64,000 nucleotides of DNA from NCBI GenBank assembly GCA_947259485.1, contig CAMYLU010000011.1, positions 1 through 64,000 of the forward strand, read 5' to 3'. Position numbers and translations under genes: made by a program. The DNA is from an uncultured Gammaproteobacteria bacterium (GTDB taxonomy: Bacteria; Pseudomonadota; Gammaproteobacteria; GCA-001735895). Positions 37,479-46,516 of the stretch are shown here, piece by piece. Position 1 is the stretch's first letter. Each line of letters starts with the position of its first letter. The notes under the pieces were generated by a model. It made no database searches and was not told the DNA's origin. It saw nothing but the letters and a program-made list of their open reading frames with translations.

Positions 37479-38297
37479 TCAGGAAAATATGTGTGTCTTG
37501 TCAGGGAACTTGCCGCGCTTGACTTCCTGTACGTAGCGGCTGATTGCGCTCTGGATACTCGGTTGCCCCTGCATGAAATTCTTGGAGAATTTTGGCTTCT
37601 TTCCCACAGTAACATTGAGTACATCCTGCAACACCAGGATTTGCCCGTCGACATCAGGACCCGCACCAATGCCGATTACGGGAATTTCGAGCTCAGCGGT
37701 GATTTTCGTGGCCAGGCTTGCCGGCACGCATTCGAGCAGCAGAATGTCGGCACCGGCACCCTGCAGGTCGACTGCGGTTGCCAGCATTCGCTCGGCAGCA
37801 CTTTTTGCCTTGCCCTGTACGCTGTAACCGCCCATCTTGTGGACCATTTGCGGCTGCAGGCCGAGGTGAGCACAGGTTGCAATACCGAAATGCGCCAGGG
37901 TTTCCACGGTCTGCAGCTGCGATTCCCAGCCCTCCAGTTTCACCACCTGGGCTTCAGTTTGCTTGATCAGTTCACTCGCGTTGTCGAGCGCCTGTTGCGG
38001 CGAATTGACCGAGCCGAATGGCATGTCGAGCATCAGCATCGCGTTTTCCAGGCCCGCGGCGACCGCCTTGCCGTGATAACGAATGTCATCGAGTGTTACC
38101 GGGATGGTGGTGTCGTGGCCCTGGATCACCATGCCCAGTGAATCTCCGACCAGCACCACCTCGACACCACATTCCTCGACCAGGCGCGCAAAACTATAGT
38201 CATAAGCGGTCAGGCTCGCGAATTTCTCACCCTGCTGTTTCAGCTTCTTCAGGTGCGGGATGGTGATCTTGTCTTCGAGTGGTTTGGGGATATACAT
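37479..38297 (-). CDS. panB: Ketopantoate hydroxymethyltransferase (PanB)
   Basis: PanB transfers a hydroxymethyl group from methylene-THF to 2-ketoisovalerate, forming ketopantoate. It has 272 residues, with conserved TAYDYSFARLVEECGVE, VLVGDSLGMVIQGHD, MPFGS, KLEGW and a PVIGIGAGPDVDGQ segment. It is part of a five-gene minus-strand run (pcnB-folK-deoxynucleoside kinase-panB-panC). Confidence 0.97.
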   Translation of the reverse strand: MYIPKPLEDKITIPHLKKLKQQGEKFASLTAYDYSFARLVEECGVEVVLVGDSLGMVIQGHDTTIPVTLDDIRYHGKAVAAGLENAMLMLDMPFGSVNSPQQALDNASELIKQTEAQVVKLEGWESQLQTVETLAHFGIATCAHLGLQPQMVHKMGGYSVQGKAKSAAERMLATAVDLQGAGADILLLECVPASLATKITAELEIPVIGIGAGPDVDGQILVLQDVLNVTVGKKPKFSKNFMQGQPSIQSAISRYVQEVKRGKFPDKTHIFS

Positions 38298-38311
38298 GAT
38301 GCCGGGGCCCG

Positions 38312-38959
38312 TCAGAGGGCGAATGATGACTGATTGAAATAGTGACGTCCAGAATGGATATTACTGATTTTTTCCAGTATTGCGCTGTAATCTTTGGCAT
38401 TATTGATCAGGTCGGTCGACTGGGTATTGACGGTAAGCAGCGCCCCGTCATCGTAGTCGTAGAAAAACCGGGTATAGGATTCTGACAGCCGCAGCAGGTA
38501 ATCGTCGCGAATTTGTTGCTCGTAATCGATACCACGGCGCGTGATGCGCTCGCGCAGCGTCTCGACCGGCGCCTGCAGGTATATCACCAGGTCAGGCTTT
38601 GGGGCGTCCAGCGTCAGGTGCGTATAAATTTGTTCGTATAGCGCGAGTTCATCCTTATTCAATGTCATCTGTGCAAACAGGCGGTCCTTGTCGACCATGA
38701 AGTCGGCGATATAGGAACCATAGAACATGTCTGCCTGACGAAAGTCCTGAACCTGTTGTGCGCGCTGCAGCAGGAAATGCAATTGCGCTGACAGCGCGTA
38801 TTGCCGGGGGTTCTGGTAGAAGTTGGCGAGAAACGGATTCTCCTCGGCCTTCTCCAACAGTAACTCGCTACCGAATTCATCGGCCAGCTTGCTGGCAAGA
38901 CTGGTTTTTCCGACCCCGATCGGGCCTTCAATCACGATGTAACGAAATTGCTCATTCAT
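38312..38959 (-). CDS. Deoxynucleoside kinase family protein
   Basis: This protein is a dNK/dGK-type kinase of about 215 residues starting at ATG 38959 (MNEQFRYIVIEG). The longer frame to 39091 runs into folK and lacks family sequence. The P-loop is IEGPIGVGKTSLA, and the later RITRRGIDYEQQI is a LID-like arginine region. The family phosphorylates deoxyadenosine, deoxyguanosine or related substrates; specificity cannot be read here. The gene commonly lies between folK and panB in proteobacteria. Confidence 0.8.
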   Translation of the reverse strand: MNEQFRYIVIEGPIGVGKTSLASKLADEFGSELLLEKAEENPFLANFYQNPRQYALSAQLHFLLQRAQQVQDFRQADMFYGSYIADFMVDKDRLFAQMTLNKDELALYEQIYTHLTLDAPKPDLVIYLQAPVETLRERITRRGIDYEQQIRDDYLLRLSESYTRFFYDYDDGALLTVNTQSTDLINNAKDYSAILEKISNIHSGRHYFNQSSFAL

Positions 38960-38963
38960 TGGG

Positions 38964-39455
38964 TCAGGATAACTTCTCCAGCGAGATTGCGGGTGCATTA
39001 TCGATAAGATAACGCAGACTTCCGTATCCGGGAACAAAACGATCACCGCCGATTTCAAACATCGGTTCGAGGACAAATAAGCGCTGCGCAAATTCCGGGT
39101 GTGGAATGATCAGATGGCTGTCATTGAAGCTGCGGTCACCAAACAGGATGATATCGAGATCCAGGGTGCGCGGCGCCCAACGTTCTTCCTGCTCACGGCG
39201 CCGGTAATAGGCATGTTCGATTGCCTGCAATTCGAGCAGTAATGCCGTCGGTTCAAGACTACTTCCCAGCAGGGCAACAGCGTTGGTGTAGTCATCCTGC
39301 GGAATATCGCCGACTGCTTCGCTGCGATACAGCGACGAACTCGCACGCAGACTGGTCTGACTGATATTGCCGAGCGCATCCATTGCCTGCGTAACGATGG
39401 TTTGCGAATCTCCGATATTGCCACCGAGCGCAACAAAAACTTCTTCAACTGGCAT
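38964..39455 (-). CDS. folK: Hydroxymethyldihydropterin pyrophosphokinase (FolK)
   Basis: FolK pyrophosphorylates 6-hydroxymethyl-dihydropterin in folate synthesis. I chose the ATG at 39455 (163 residues, MPVEEVFVALGGNIGDS), the normal start, over the upstream frame at 39512. The signature RWAPRTLDLDIILFG is present. Its start lies inside the last 11 bases of pcnB; the deoxynucleoside kinase begins four bases after its stop. Confidence 0.95.
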   Translation of the reverse strand: MPVEEVFVALGGNIGDSQTIVTQAMDALGNISQTSLRASSSLYRSEAVGDIPQDDYTNAVALLGSSLEPTALLLELQAIEHAYYRRREQEERWAPRTLDLDIILFGDRSFNDSHLIIPHPEFAQRLFVLEPMFEIGGDRFVPGYGSLRYLIDNAPAISLEKLS

Positions 39456-40731
39456 TGCGTCTTGGCCGCCGCCGCGGTCGCTGTTTTCTTTTCCGGGCTG
39501 GCTCGGGCGCAAACTCGTGCTGGCTTTGAAAATCGGTCCACCAATGGCTCAGTTTGTGCGGAAACAAACCCACCATCGACTGTATCAGCATGAAATCATA
39601 GGCCGCCCGGAATACCGGGTACCCTATCATGCGCAGTGGTTGCTTGCCCTGGGTGCGGTAGAAGCGAGGCTGCGAAGTCCAGATATCACGGGCCATCTGG
39701 CTAAAGCGTCGCGGGATCGAGACATGGCGCACCTGGCGCTTCATCACGGTTTCGCCGACCTGGGCCAGTGCGGGAATCAATTTCTGTTTATCAGGTTGTA
39801 GCCGGCTTGCCTGTTCCTGTACCGCCGGCCACAGCAGCACTGCAAAAATAAATGCCGGTGATACCGGTTGACCAGTGTTGACCCGGTTATCGGTATTAAC
39901 CAGCGCCTGATCGATAAAATCGAGCATCATTTCGTTAGCTTCCTGTTGCAACCATTCGTCGAGCTCCGGCACCAGGTACTTTAACAGTCGGTATTCGCGC
40001 AATAACTCGAACACGCGCACGGCATTGCCCGAGTGAAACAGCTTGATCACTTCATCGAACATGCGTGCCGGTGGAATCACCGCCAGCAGGTGGCCGTATT
40101 CATGGATCGCGCTGGCGGAGGAGGTTTCGATTGAAAAATCGAGCTTGGCGGCAAATCGCACCGCGCGCAGCATGCGCACCGGGTCTTCCTGGTAGCGTGT
40201 TGCCGCGTCACCGATCAGGCGTAACTGTCGGTTGTCGATATCCTTCAGTCCACCGGTATAATCGAGCACAGCGTAGTCATGGATGTCGTAGTAAAGCGCA
40301 TTGACGGTGAAGTCACGGCGCATCGCGTCTTCCTCGATTTCACCAAAGGTGTTATCGCGTAATATGCGTCCGTGGGTATCGAGTTCGGTTTTCGGCGAAT
40401 CCTCGTCATGAGCACGAAAGGTGGCGACTTCGATGATGTCTCTGCCGAAGCGGATATGAACCAGGCGAAATCGACGTCCGATAATGCGGCTGTTTTTAAA
40501 CAGGCCACGCACTTCTTCCGGCGTGGCATCAGTGGCCACGTCAAAATCCTTGGGCTGTATCTTGAGCAGTAAGTCGCGAACACCCCCACCAACCAGGCAG
40601 GCCCTGTGGCCTGATTTGGACAGCCGATATAACACTTTGAGTGCAGAATCGGATATCGATTTTCTTGAGATAGTGTGCTGGTTTCGGGATAAAACGATTA
40701 ACTTATCTGAGCTCGCCTCTCTGTTTTTCAC
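39445..40731 (-). CDS. pcnB: Poly(A) polymerase I (PcnB)
   Basis: PcnB adds poly(A) tails to RNA and so promotes decay. It has 428 residues, starting at a GTG. The nucleotidyltransferase core shows LVGGGVRDLLLKIQPKDFDVATDATP; RRDFTVNALYYD and the GDAATRYQEDPVRMLRAVRF region follow. The C-terminus is rich in arginine and lysine, as usual. The length and the ISRKSISDSALKVLYRLSKSG start separate it from CCA-adding enzymes. Confidence 0.93.
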   Translation of the reverse strand: MKNREASSDKLIVLSRNQHTISRKSISDSALKVLYRLSKSGHRACLVGGGVRDLLLKIQPKDFDVATDATPEEVRGLFKNSRIIGRRFRLVHIRFGRDIIEVATFRAHDEDSPKTELDTHGRILRDNTFGEIEEDAMRRDFTVNALYYDIHDYAVLDYTGGLKDIDNRQLRLIGDAATRYQEDPVRMLRAVRFAAKLDFSIETSSASAIHEYGHLLAVIPPARMFDEVIKLFHSGNAVRVFELLREYRLLKYLVPELDEWLQQEANEMMLDFIDQALVNTDNRVNTGQPVSPAFIFAVLLWPAVQEQASRLQPDKQKLIPALAQVGETVMKRQVRHVSIPRRFSQMARDIWTSQPRFYRTQGKQPLRMIGYPVFRAAYDFMLIQSMVGLFPHKLSHWWTDFQSQHEFAPEPARKRKQRPRRRPRRNAS

Positions 40732-40799
40732 TCGGTTATTTGATCCTGTAGAATGTCGGCATCATAGCATTTCAGGCCGCGAAAGTAGTGTTAGTTTCA

Positions 40800-41273
40800 A
40801 TGAAACCCGCCAACCTTAAGGTGAAGGCCTGTCTGCAACAGGCTGGACTGGAATTCGAGATCAGGATTCTGCCTGCCGCGGTGCGGACGGCGCGGCTGGC
40901 CGCCGATGCACTCGGCTGCGAGGTCGGCCAGATTGCCAATTCGCTGATATTCAGGGACCTGGCAAGTGACCAGGCGGTGCTTGTCATGTGTGCCGGGGAT
41001 CGCCGCGTCGACCTGCAAAAAGTGCAATTTGAAACCGGGATCGAGCTCGGCAAAGCCGATGCCGATTTCGTCAGGCAACAAACCGGGTTTGCGATTGGCG
41101 GGGTGCCACCTGTGGCACATGCCAATGCTTTAACCACGCTGCTGGATCGGTCGCTGTTGCGTCAACGTAAAATCTGGGCTGCGGCTGGCACCCCGGAATC
41201 GATTTTTTGTATGAATCCCGAGCAGTTGCAGCAAATCACCGACAGTGAGTGGCTGGATATCTCCCGGAGCTGA
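40800..41273 (+). CDS. YbaK/ProX-type aminoacyl-tRNA deacylase domain protein
   Basis: This 157-residue protein has a single YbaK domain, the fold of enzymes that clear mischarged tRNA. The start could be ATG 40800 or GTG 40788. The core includes GGVPPVAHAN and KIWAAAGTPESIFCM. The motif that normally holds the catalytic lysine (IAKSL) reads IANSL here, so activity or specificity may differ. It is divergent from pcnB, with 68 bases between the starts. Confidence 0.75.
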   Translation: MKPANLKVKACLQQAGLEFEIRILPAAVRTARLAADALGCEVGQIANSLIFRDLASDQAVLVMCAGDRRVDLQKVQFETGIELGKADADFVRQQTGFAIGGVPPVAHANALTTLLDRSLLRQRKIWAAAGTPESIFCMNPEQLQQITDSEWLDISRS

Positions 41274-41302
41274 GGCAATTTGATTTTATAATTCAAATTG
41301 CC
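41274..41302. repeat. Ten-base-pair inverted repeat after the YbaK gene
   Basis: GGCAATTTGA at 41274-41283 and TCAAATTGCC at 41293-41302 form a perfect stem with a nine-base AT loop directly after the stop codon. A T-run is lacking, so it may be a factor-dependent terminator or a stabilising hairpin. Confidence 0.4.
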
Positions 41303-41426
41303 GTGGCGGCCAATTCGGACTATGGTCTCATCAACAAGATTCGAATTCACCACTATTTTGCATGATGGCGATTAACAGACCAGCGCGCCGATCCGTTCTG
41401 CCTGGCCCCAAAACCTGGGAGTAAAA

Positions 41427-42257
41427 ATGAGCTGTATCGAGTCTCGATGTGACTGGTTGGTCAGACTAACCATCGGTATCGTGATCACGCTGCTGATACC
41501 GTCAGCGGGCAGTGCCGCGGCGCAACCTGCCTTTACCGAAAAATTCGTGATCCGGCTTTCGTCCTACGAAATACGGGATGCGGATACCGATTTGACAGTT
41601 TTGTCGAGCGACCAGATCGGCACCGGCTTTAATTTTGTCGACGACCTGGGGGGCGATGACCGCGTGACTGTTCCCAGGCTTGACGGCTATTTTCGATTCA
41701 AGGATGTGCACAGGATCGAATTTTCCAAGCTTCGCATCGAACGCGACGGCAGGAATCTGCTGACGATCGACCTTGATGTCGGCGATCAGACCTATACCGT
41801 TGGCGACACCGTGGTATCGAATATTAGCTACGAAGTGCTCAAGCTTGGTTATGCCTACTCGTTTTACCATTCGCCGCAAGTAGAGCTCGCCTTGACCGCC
41901 GGGATAAGCATGACCGATTACGAATTCGAATACGAACTCGTCGATGGTTCCTCCGCGGATACGTCCAAAGCCAGTGGTCCACTGCCGATGTTCGGCGTTC
42001 GCATGTCCTATGCAATCAATCGACACTGGTCGTTACATTACCTGTCCGAGGTCCTGTTTGTCGACACCAGTGATGCCAAGGGTTCGTTTACCAATTACGA
42101 GCTCGATATCCGTTACCGTTTCAATGAAAGGTTCATGCTGGGCGCGGGGCTGACGCGATTCAGTTTCGATATAACCTCGGAAGATCCCGACTGGCGGGGG
42201 CGTATTGCCGATACTCACCAGGGAATTCTGATTTCCACCGGTTACTACCTGGAATAA
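41427..42257 (+). CDS. Predicted outer-membrane beta-barrel protein
   Basis: This 276-residue protein has a signal peptide (about 1-33, cleavage near GSAAAQP) and then alternating hydrophobic/polar strands typical of an outer-membrane barrel: RVPRLDGYFRFKDVHRIEFS, KLGYAYSFYHSPQVELAL, MFGVRMSYAINRHWSL and ELDIRYRFNERFMLGAGL. The C-terminal strand ends in an aromatic-rich ISTGYYLE. It resembles OmpW/OmpA-like small barrels in general shape, but I cannot assign a family. GGGAG precedes the ATG by six bases. Confidence 0.65.
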   Translation: MSCIESRCDWLVRLTIGIVITLLIPSAGSAAAQPAFTEKFVIRLSSYEIRDADTDLTVLSSDQIGTGFNFVDDLGGDDRVTVPRLDGYFRFKDVHRIEFSKLRIERDGRNLLTIDLDVGDQTYTVGDTVVSNISYEVLKLGYAYSFYHSPQVELALTAGISMTDYEFEYELVDGSSADTSKASGPLPMFGVRMSYAINRHWSLHYLSEVLFVDTSDAKGSFTNYELDIRYRFNERFMLGAGLTRFSFDITSEDPDWRGRIADTHQGILISTGYYLE

Positions 42258-42297
42258 TCGCTTCGGCAGATCCGGACCTGGCCGCACGGACCCGGAA

Positions 42298-44157
42298 TTA
42301 GCCGTCCTCCAACTCCTCCCAGCGCCGATACATTGCCTGCAACTTGGATTCCAATGTTTTCAACTGTTGTTGATCGGCACGAATCGTTTCCTGACCCTGC
42401 TGGTAGTAGTCCTCGGTGGCAAATTTTGACTGCAGGGCTTCAATTGCTTGCTCAATTTTTTCGATCTTGCCGGGCAGGGCGCGCAATTCCTTTTGTTCGG
42501 AATCGTGTTTGTCGGTTCTGTGCATGGGCCTTTGTTTGGCCGTCGATTTCTCGATCGCAGTTCCCCGGGGTGCACGTTGACGTATCCAGTCCTGGTACCC
42601 GCCGACGTATTCGTTAACTGAACCCTGACCTTCAAACACGAGTGTACTGGTTACCGTGTTGTCGATGAATTCGCGGTCGTGGCTGACCAATAGCAGGGTA
42701 CCGCTGTAGTCGATGATCAGTGTCTCGAGCAATTCGAGGGTTTCGATATCGAGATCGTTGGTCGGCTCGTCCATGACCAGTAGATTGAAGGAACGGGTGA
42801 ACAGGCGCGCCAGCAGCAGGCGATTGCGTTCACCGCCCGACAGTGCCTTGACCGGCATATGGATCGATTTCTCGCTAAACAGAAAATCCTTCAGGTAACC
42901 GACAACATGTCGCGAGCGACCGTTGATCGTGACCTGGTCGCCCGCCGCAGCGAGATTGTCGCGTACCGATTTCTGTGGATCCAGTGTTTCACGGTGCTGA
43001 TCGAAATAGGCAACCTCGAGCCGGGTTCCGGTTTTGATCCAGCCGGTTTGGGGTTTCAACTGACCGAGTAAAAGTTGGATCAGGGTCGATTTTCCACAAC
43101 CGTTGGGACCGAGGATGCCGATCTTTTCACCACGAAGAATCTTGCAGCTGAAATTGCTGACGATCGGCTTGTCATCCCAGCTGAAGCCGAGGCTTTCTGC
43201 CTCGATCACGATCTTGCCCGAGGCGTCGGCCTGTTGTGCGGTTAACCTGGCGCTACCACTGCGTTCACGACGTTGTGCCCGTTGCCCGCGCATTTTTTCC
43301 AGTGCCCGCACGCGGCCCTCGTTGCGGGTGCGACGTGCCTTGATCCCCTGGCGGATCCAGCTTTCTTCCTGTGCCAGTTTTTTGTCGAACAGCGCATTAT
43401 GTCGAGCCTCGGTTTCGAGTTGGGCTGCGTAAGACTCGAGGTACTTGTGATAGTCACCGGGCCAGCTCGTCAGCTGACCGCGATCGAGATCGATGATGCG
43501 AGTGGCAAGACGCTGCAGGAAGCCGCGATCGTGGGTGATAAATACCAGCGTGCCATTGAATCCCAGCAACAGGTTTTCGAGCCATAGAATCGAATCGATA
43601 TCGAGGTGATTGGTAGGTTCATCGAGTAACAGTAAATCGGGTTCAGCCACCAGCGCCTGGCCGAGCAGAACCCGGCGCTTCATGCCGCCGGACAATTCGT
43701 CGAATGGCTGGTCAGCGGGCAGCGAGAGACGCGAAATGGTGCTCGAAATACGGGTTTCCAGGTTCCAGGCATTGTGTGCTTCGATTTGATCCTGGTAGTT
43801 CTGCATGCGCACCAGGGCACCGGGGTCGGTGGCTGATTCTACGGCCGCATGGTGCCAGCTGGTGATCACACCCGCGAGTTCGCCGATACCCTCGGCGACG
43901 CAGTCGTAGACGCTGCCGGCAAAGTTTTTCGGTACCTCCTGGCGGAGCTCGGCGATGCGCAACTCGGCGGCATGGATGATTTCACCCTCGTCGGCCTTGA
44001 TGTCACCCGCGATAATTTTCAACAGGGTCGATTTACCACTGCCGTTGCGCCCGACCAGGCATACCCGCTCGCCCGCTTCCAGCGCCAGGTTGACTTTATC
44101 AAGCAGCGGTTGGTCACCAAAGCTGTGGTGAAGATTTTGAGCCTGCAGCAGCGACAT
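42298..44157 (-). CDS. uup: ABC-F family ATPase (Uup)
   Basis: ABC-F proteins act on ribosomes and have no membrane domain. This one has 619 residues, two ATP-binding cassettes (Walker A GRNGSGKST near 37 and GPNGCGKST near 350; signatures LSGGMKRRV and LSGGERNRL), a linker between them and a C-terminal coiled coil (LPGKIEKIEQAIEALQSK). That C-terminal domain marks the Uup branch, linked in E. coli to DNA binding and ribosome function. Confidence 0.92.
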   Translation of the reverse strand: MSLLQAQNLHHSFGDQPLLDKVNLALEAGERVCLVGRNGSGKSTLLKIIAGDIKADEGEIIHAAELRIAELRQEVPKNFAGSVYDCVAEGIGELAGVITSWHHAAVESATDPGALVRMQNYQDQIEAHNAWNLETRISSTISRLSLPADQPFDELSGGMKRRVLLGQALVAEPDLLLLDEPTNHLDIDSILWLENLLLGFNGTLVFITHDRGFLQRLATRIIDLDRGQLTSWPGDYHKYLESYAAQLETEARHNALFDKKLAQEESWIRQGIKARRTRNEGRVRALEKMRGQRAQRRERSGSARLTAQQADASGKIVIEAESLGFSWDDKPIVSNFSCKILRGEKIGILGPNGCGKSTLIQLLLGQLKPQTGWIKTGTRLEVAYFDQHRETLDPQKSVRDNLAAAGDQVTINGRSRHVVGYLKDFLFSEKSIHMPVKALSGGERNRLLLARLFTRSFNLLVMDEPTNDLDIETLELLETLIIDYSGTLLLVSHDREFIDNTVTSTLVFEGQGSVNEYVGGYQDWIRQRAPRGTAIEKSTAKQRPMHRTDKHDSEQKELRALPGKIEKIEQAIEALQSKFATEDYYQQGQETIRADQQQLKTLESKLQAMYRRWEELEDG

Positions 44158-44228
44158 CTGTTTAGGTTGAATTAAACTGCGCTATTATGCGGCTTTCGTG
44201 TGGATTTGAAAGTTGATTCGGAGGCGAT

Positions 44229-44876
44229 ATGTGTGGGCGATTTTTTCTGGACGCCAAGGCGGGCGATATCATCGAGCATTACAATGTACCACCTCCTGAC
44301 CTGTTTACGGCGCGTTACAACATTGCCCCGACAACCCCGGTGCTGGCGCTAAGCGATTCAAGCTTCAACCTGTATCGGTGGGGCCTGATACCGTCCTGGT
44401 CAAAGGATGTCACTATGGGTAACCGCATGTTCAACGCGCGTGCTGAAACCGTCGCCGAAAAACCCTCTTTTCGCAACGCCTACAAACGCCGGCGATGCCT
44501 GGTGCCAGCCAACGGATTTTACGAATGGCGACTCGAGAACGGGCGTAAGCAGCCCTATTGTTGCCATGTCGATCACCAGTTGTTCTCGATGGCCGGCGTC
44601 TGGGAACACTGGCAGGACGCCGAGGGTAATGAAATTCAATCCTGCGCGGTACTGACGACCGAAGCCAGGGGGGCAATGCAGGAATTACATCAACGTATGC
44701 CGGTAACCATAGCGCCGGCTGACTACGACGCCTGGCTGGATTGCAAATCAGACAAGACTGACACAGCCGATCGGTTGCTGCTCGAAACTGCACCGGATTA
44801 CCAGTACTACGCGGTCAGTAGCGCGGTAAGCAATTCGCGAAACGAAGGCCCAGAACTGATCAAACCGCTGGAATAA
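44229..44876 (+). CDS. yedK: SRAP-domain abasic-site protein (HMCES/YedK type)
   Basis: SRAP proteins form a stable bond with abasic sites in single-stranded DNA through the amino-terminal cysteine. Here Cys2 is exposed after methionine removal (MCGRFFLDAK). Other active-site segments are ARYNIAPTTPV, RWGLIPSW, NARAETV, CLVPANGFYEWR and HQRMPVTI, which carry the conserved Asn, Glu and His. It has 215 residues. GGAGG lies just before the ATG. It is divergent from uup. Confidence 0.92.
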   Translation: MCGRFFLDAKAGDIIEHYNVPPPDLFTARYNIAPTTPVLALSDSSFNLYRWGLIPSWSKDVTMGNRMFNARAETVAEKPSFRNAYKRRRCLVPANGFYEWRLENGRKQPYCCHVDHQLFSMAGVWEHWQDAEGNEIQSCAVLTTEARGAMQELHQRMPVTIAPADYDAWLDCKSDKTDTADRLLLETAPDYQYYAVSSAVSNSRNEGPELIKPLE

Positions 44877-44910
44877 GGAGGAGGCGCACTGCGGGCGGGA
44901 TTATTGAACT

Positions 44911-44946
44911 GGATTCCGGCTTGCGCCGGAATGACATTAATAACTG
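44911..44946. repeat. REP-like palindrome (GGATTCCGGC family)
   Basis: ATTCCGG at 44913-44919 and CCGGAAT at 44926-44932 form a hairpin, followed by ATGAC. A related palindrome with the same flanks (GATTCCCGC and GCGGGAATGAC in reverse) is at 4430-4453. The two probably belong to one dispersed repeat family. A second small hairpin (ATGACA/TGTCAT) follows at 44931-44950. Confidence 0.5.
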
Positions 44947-45073
44947 TCATCGCGCGATTTGAGCCTATGAGATCCACTTATCCTGACCCTGTTAACGTGC
45001 TGGCACTGGTTACAGCGCGCGGAACACTTTTTTGCTCGCCAAAAAATTTTTGCGCGCGCCTATGCAGCTTTAA

Positions 45074-45370
45074 TCAGTCGTCGTTGCCACCTTTGCTGAT
45101 CAGGGTTTTGAGACGCGCGTCGTCGAAGTCTTGCTCGAGTTTTGCGGCGGCCTCATCGACCACCGCCTGTAAATCCTTGCCACAGTTAACAACCTCGCGT
45201 CGCCACTGTTCCAGGTAGGCGTCAGTGCCGGCCATTTTTGCGCGCATTGCGGCCTTGTCGATTGCTTCGGCGAAACGTTCGGTGAGCACGATTTTAGCCG
45301 TGTCGCGGCGCTCCTTGGCGATAACCTGGGCAGGGATGTCGCGCCAGTATACGGTTGTGAGTTTAGCCAT
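45074..45370 (-). CDS. Small conserved 'virulence factor' family protein
   Basis: This 98-residue protein starts MAKLTTVYWRDIPAQVIAKE, which I recognise as the family labelled 'virulence factor' in Pfam. The rest is alpha-helical and charged (EQWRREVVNCGKDLQAVVD). No signal peptide or membrane segment is seen. The label comes from early annotation and says little about its actual role in a free-living bacterium. It is flanked by intergenic sequence on both sides. Confidence 0.6.
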   Translation of the reverse strand: MAKLTTVYWRDIPAQVIAKERRDTAKIVLTERFAEAIDKAAMRAKMAGTDAYLEQWRREVVNCGKDLQAVVDEAAAKLEQDFDDARLKTLISKGGNDD

Positions 45371-45547
45371 CAGACAGCTCTCGAATAGTGAATTGGGCTT
45401 TCAACGCAGCGCGAGTATAAAGATGCTCGGGGCGCAAATCCAGCATCATGTTTAGCGATCGAGAGGTATGAAAAATAATGTTTACCGCAAGTTGATTTGG
45501 GGCGTAGAATTCCGCGCAGTCTTGAATCCGGATCGGAGTGAAGTTAA

Positions 45548-46507
45548 ATGCTTAAAGTAGGTTTTATTGGTCTTGGAAATGTTGGCGGCAAGCTTGCCGG
45601 CAGCCTGTTGCGAAATGGTGTTAGCTTGACTGTCAGGGACCTGGACGCCGACATTGCACAACCGTTTCTCGACGGCGGCGCCGAATGGGCGGATAGTCCG
45701 CACGAAATGGCGCAAAACGTCGACATCCTGATCACCTGCCTGCCGAGCCCGGCCGCCAGCGCAATGGTGATGGAGGCTGAAGACGGCGCCCTGGCAGGAC
45801 TTGGTCCGGGCAAGATCTGGGCTGAGATGAGTACCACTGACAAGGACGAGGTGCTGCGCCTCGGTGAAAAGGTCAGGGCGGTAGGCGCCGAGCCGGTTGA
45901 TTGTCCGGTTTCCGGTGGCTGTCATCGTGCTGCCACTGGCAATATAGCCATCTTCGCCGGCTGCCAACGCGCGACCTTCGAAACCATGCTGCCGCTGTTA
46001 ACAAAGATGGGAAGGCGAATTCTGCATACCGGGGAACTCGGTTCGGCCTCGGTGTTAAAAGTTGTCACCAATTATCTGGCGACGGCGAACCTGTTAAGCC
46101 TGTGCGAAGCGCTGGTTACCTCTAAAGTCGCCGGCATGGACTTGAACACGACCTACGAGGCGATTCGAATTTCCTCGGGTAACTCTTTCGTGCATGAAAC
46201 CGAAAGCCAGGTGATCCTGAATGGCAGTCGCGACATCAGTTTTACCATGGACCTGGTGTGCAAGGATATCGGCCTGTTCAACGATGTCGCCAAACGGGGT
46301 GGCCTGGAGCTCGAACTGGCCTCGATGATGCAGCGGATTTTCGAGGAAGGCCAGGAGCGTTTCGGGTCGCGTGAGTTGTCACCCAATATCATCAGGCGCC
46401 TCGAGGAAGCTGCAAACGTAGAAGTACTCGCACCCGGGTTTCCGCCGCAGATGATTGATGACGAACCCGAGGAAGCCGGCTACGAAGTCCAGGTAAAGGG
46501 TCGATAA
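45548..46507 (+). CDS. NAD(P)-dependent beta-hydroxyacid dehydrogenase
   Basis: This protein belongs to the 3-hydroxyisobutyrate dehydrogenase family (319 residues). The N-terminal Rossmann motif is GFIGLGNVGGKLAGSLL, the substrate motif is DCPVSGGCHRAATGN, and the catalytic lysine lies in SVLKVVTNYLATANL. The family oxidises or reduces small beta-hydroxyacids such as 3-hydroxyisobutyrate, tartronate semialdehyde or succinic semialdehyde; the substrate is unknown. GGAG precedes the ATG by about nine bases. Confidence 0.82.
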   Translation: MLKVGFIGLGNVGGKLAGSLLRNGVSLTVRDLDADIAQPFLDGGAEWADSPHEMAQNVDILITCLPSPAASAMVMEAEDGALAGLGPGKIWAEMSTTDKDEVLRLGEKVRAVGAEPVDCPVSGGCHRAATGNIAIFAGCQRATFETMLPLLTKMGRRILHTGELGSASVLKVVTNYLATANLLSLCEALVTSKVAGMDLNTTYEAIRISSGNSFVHETESQVILNGSRDISFTMDLVCKDIGLFNDVAKRGGLELELASMMQRIFEEGQERFGSRELSPNIIRRLEEAANVEVLAPGFPPQMIDDEPEEAGYEVQVKGR

Positions 46508-46516
46508 AATATTTGT

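Noticed and set aside
37446-38141. Long plus-strand frame over panB
   Set aside because: It is antisense to panB, which has full-length family sequence.
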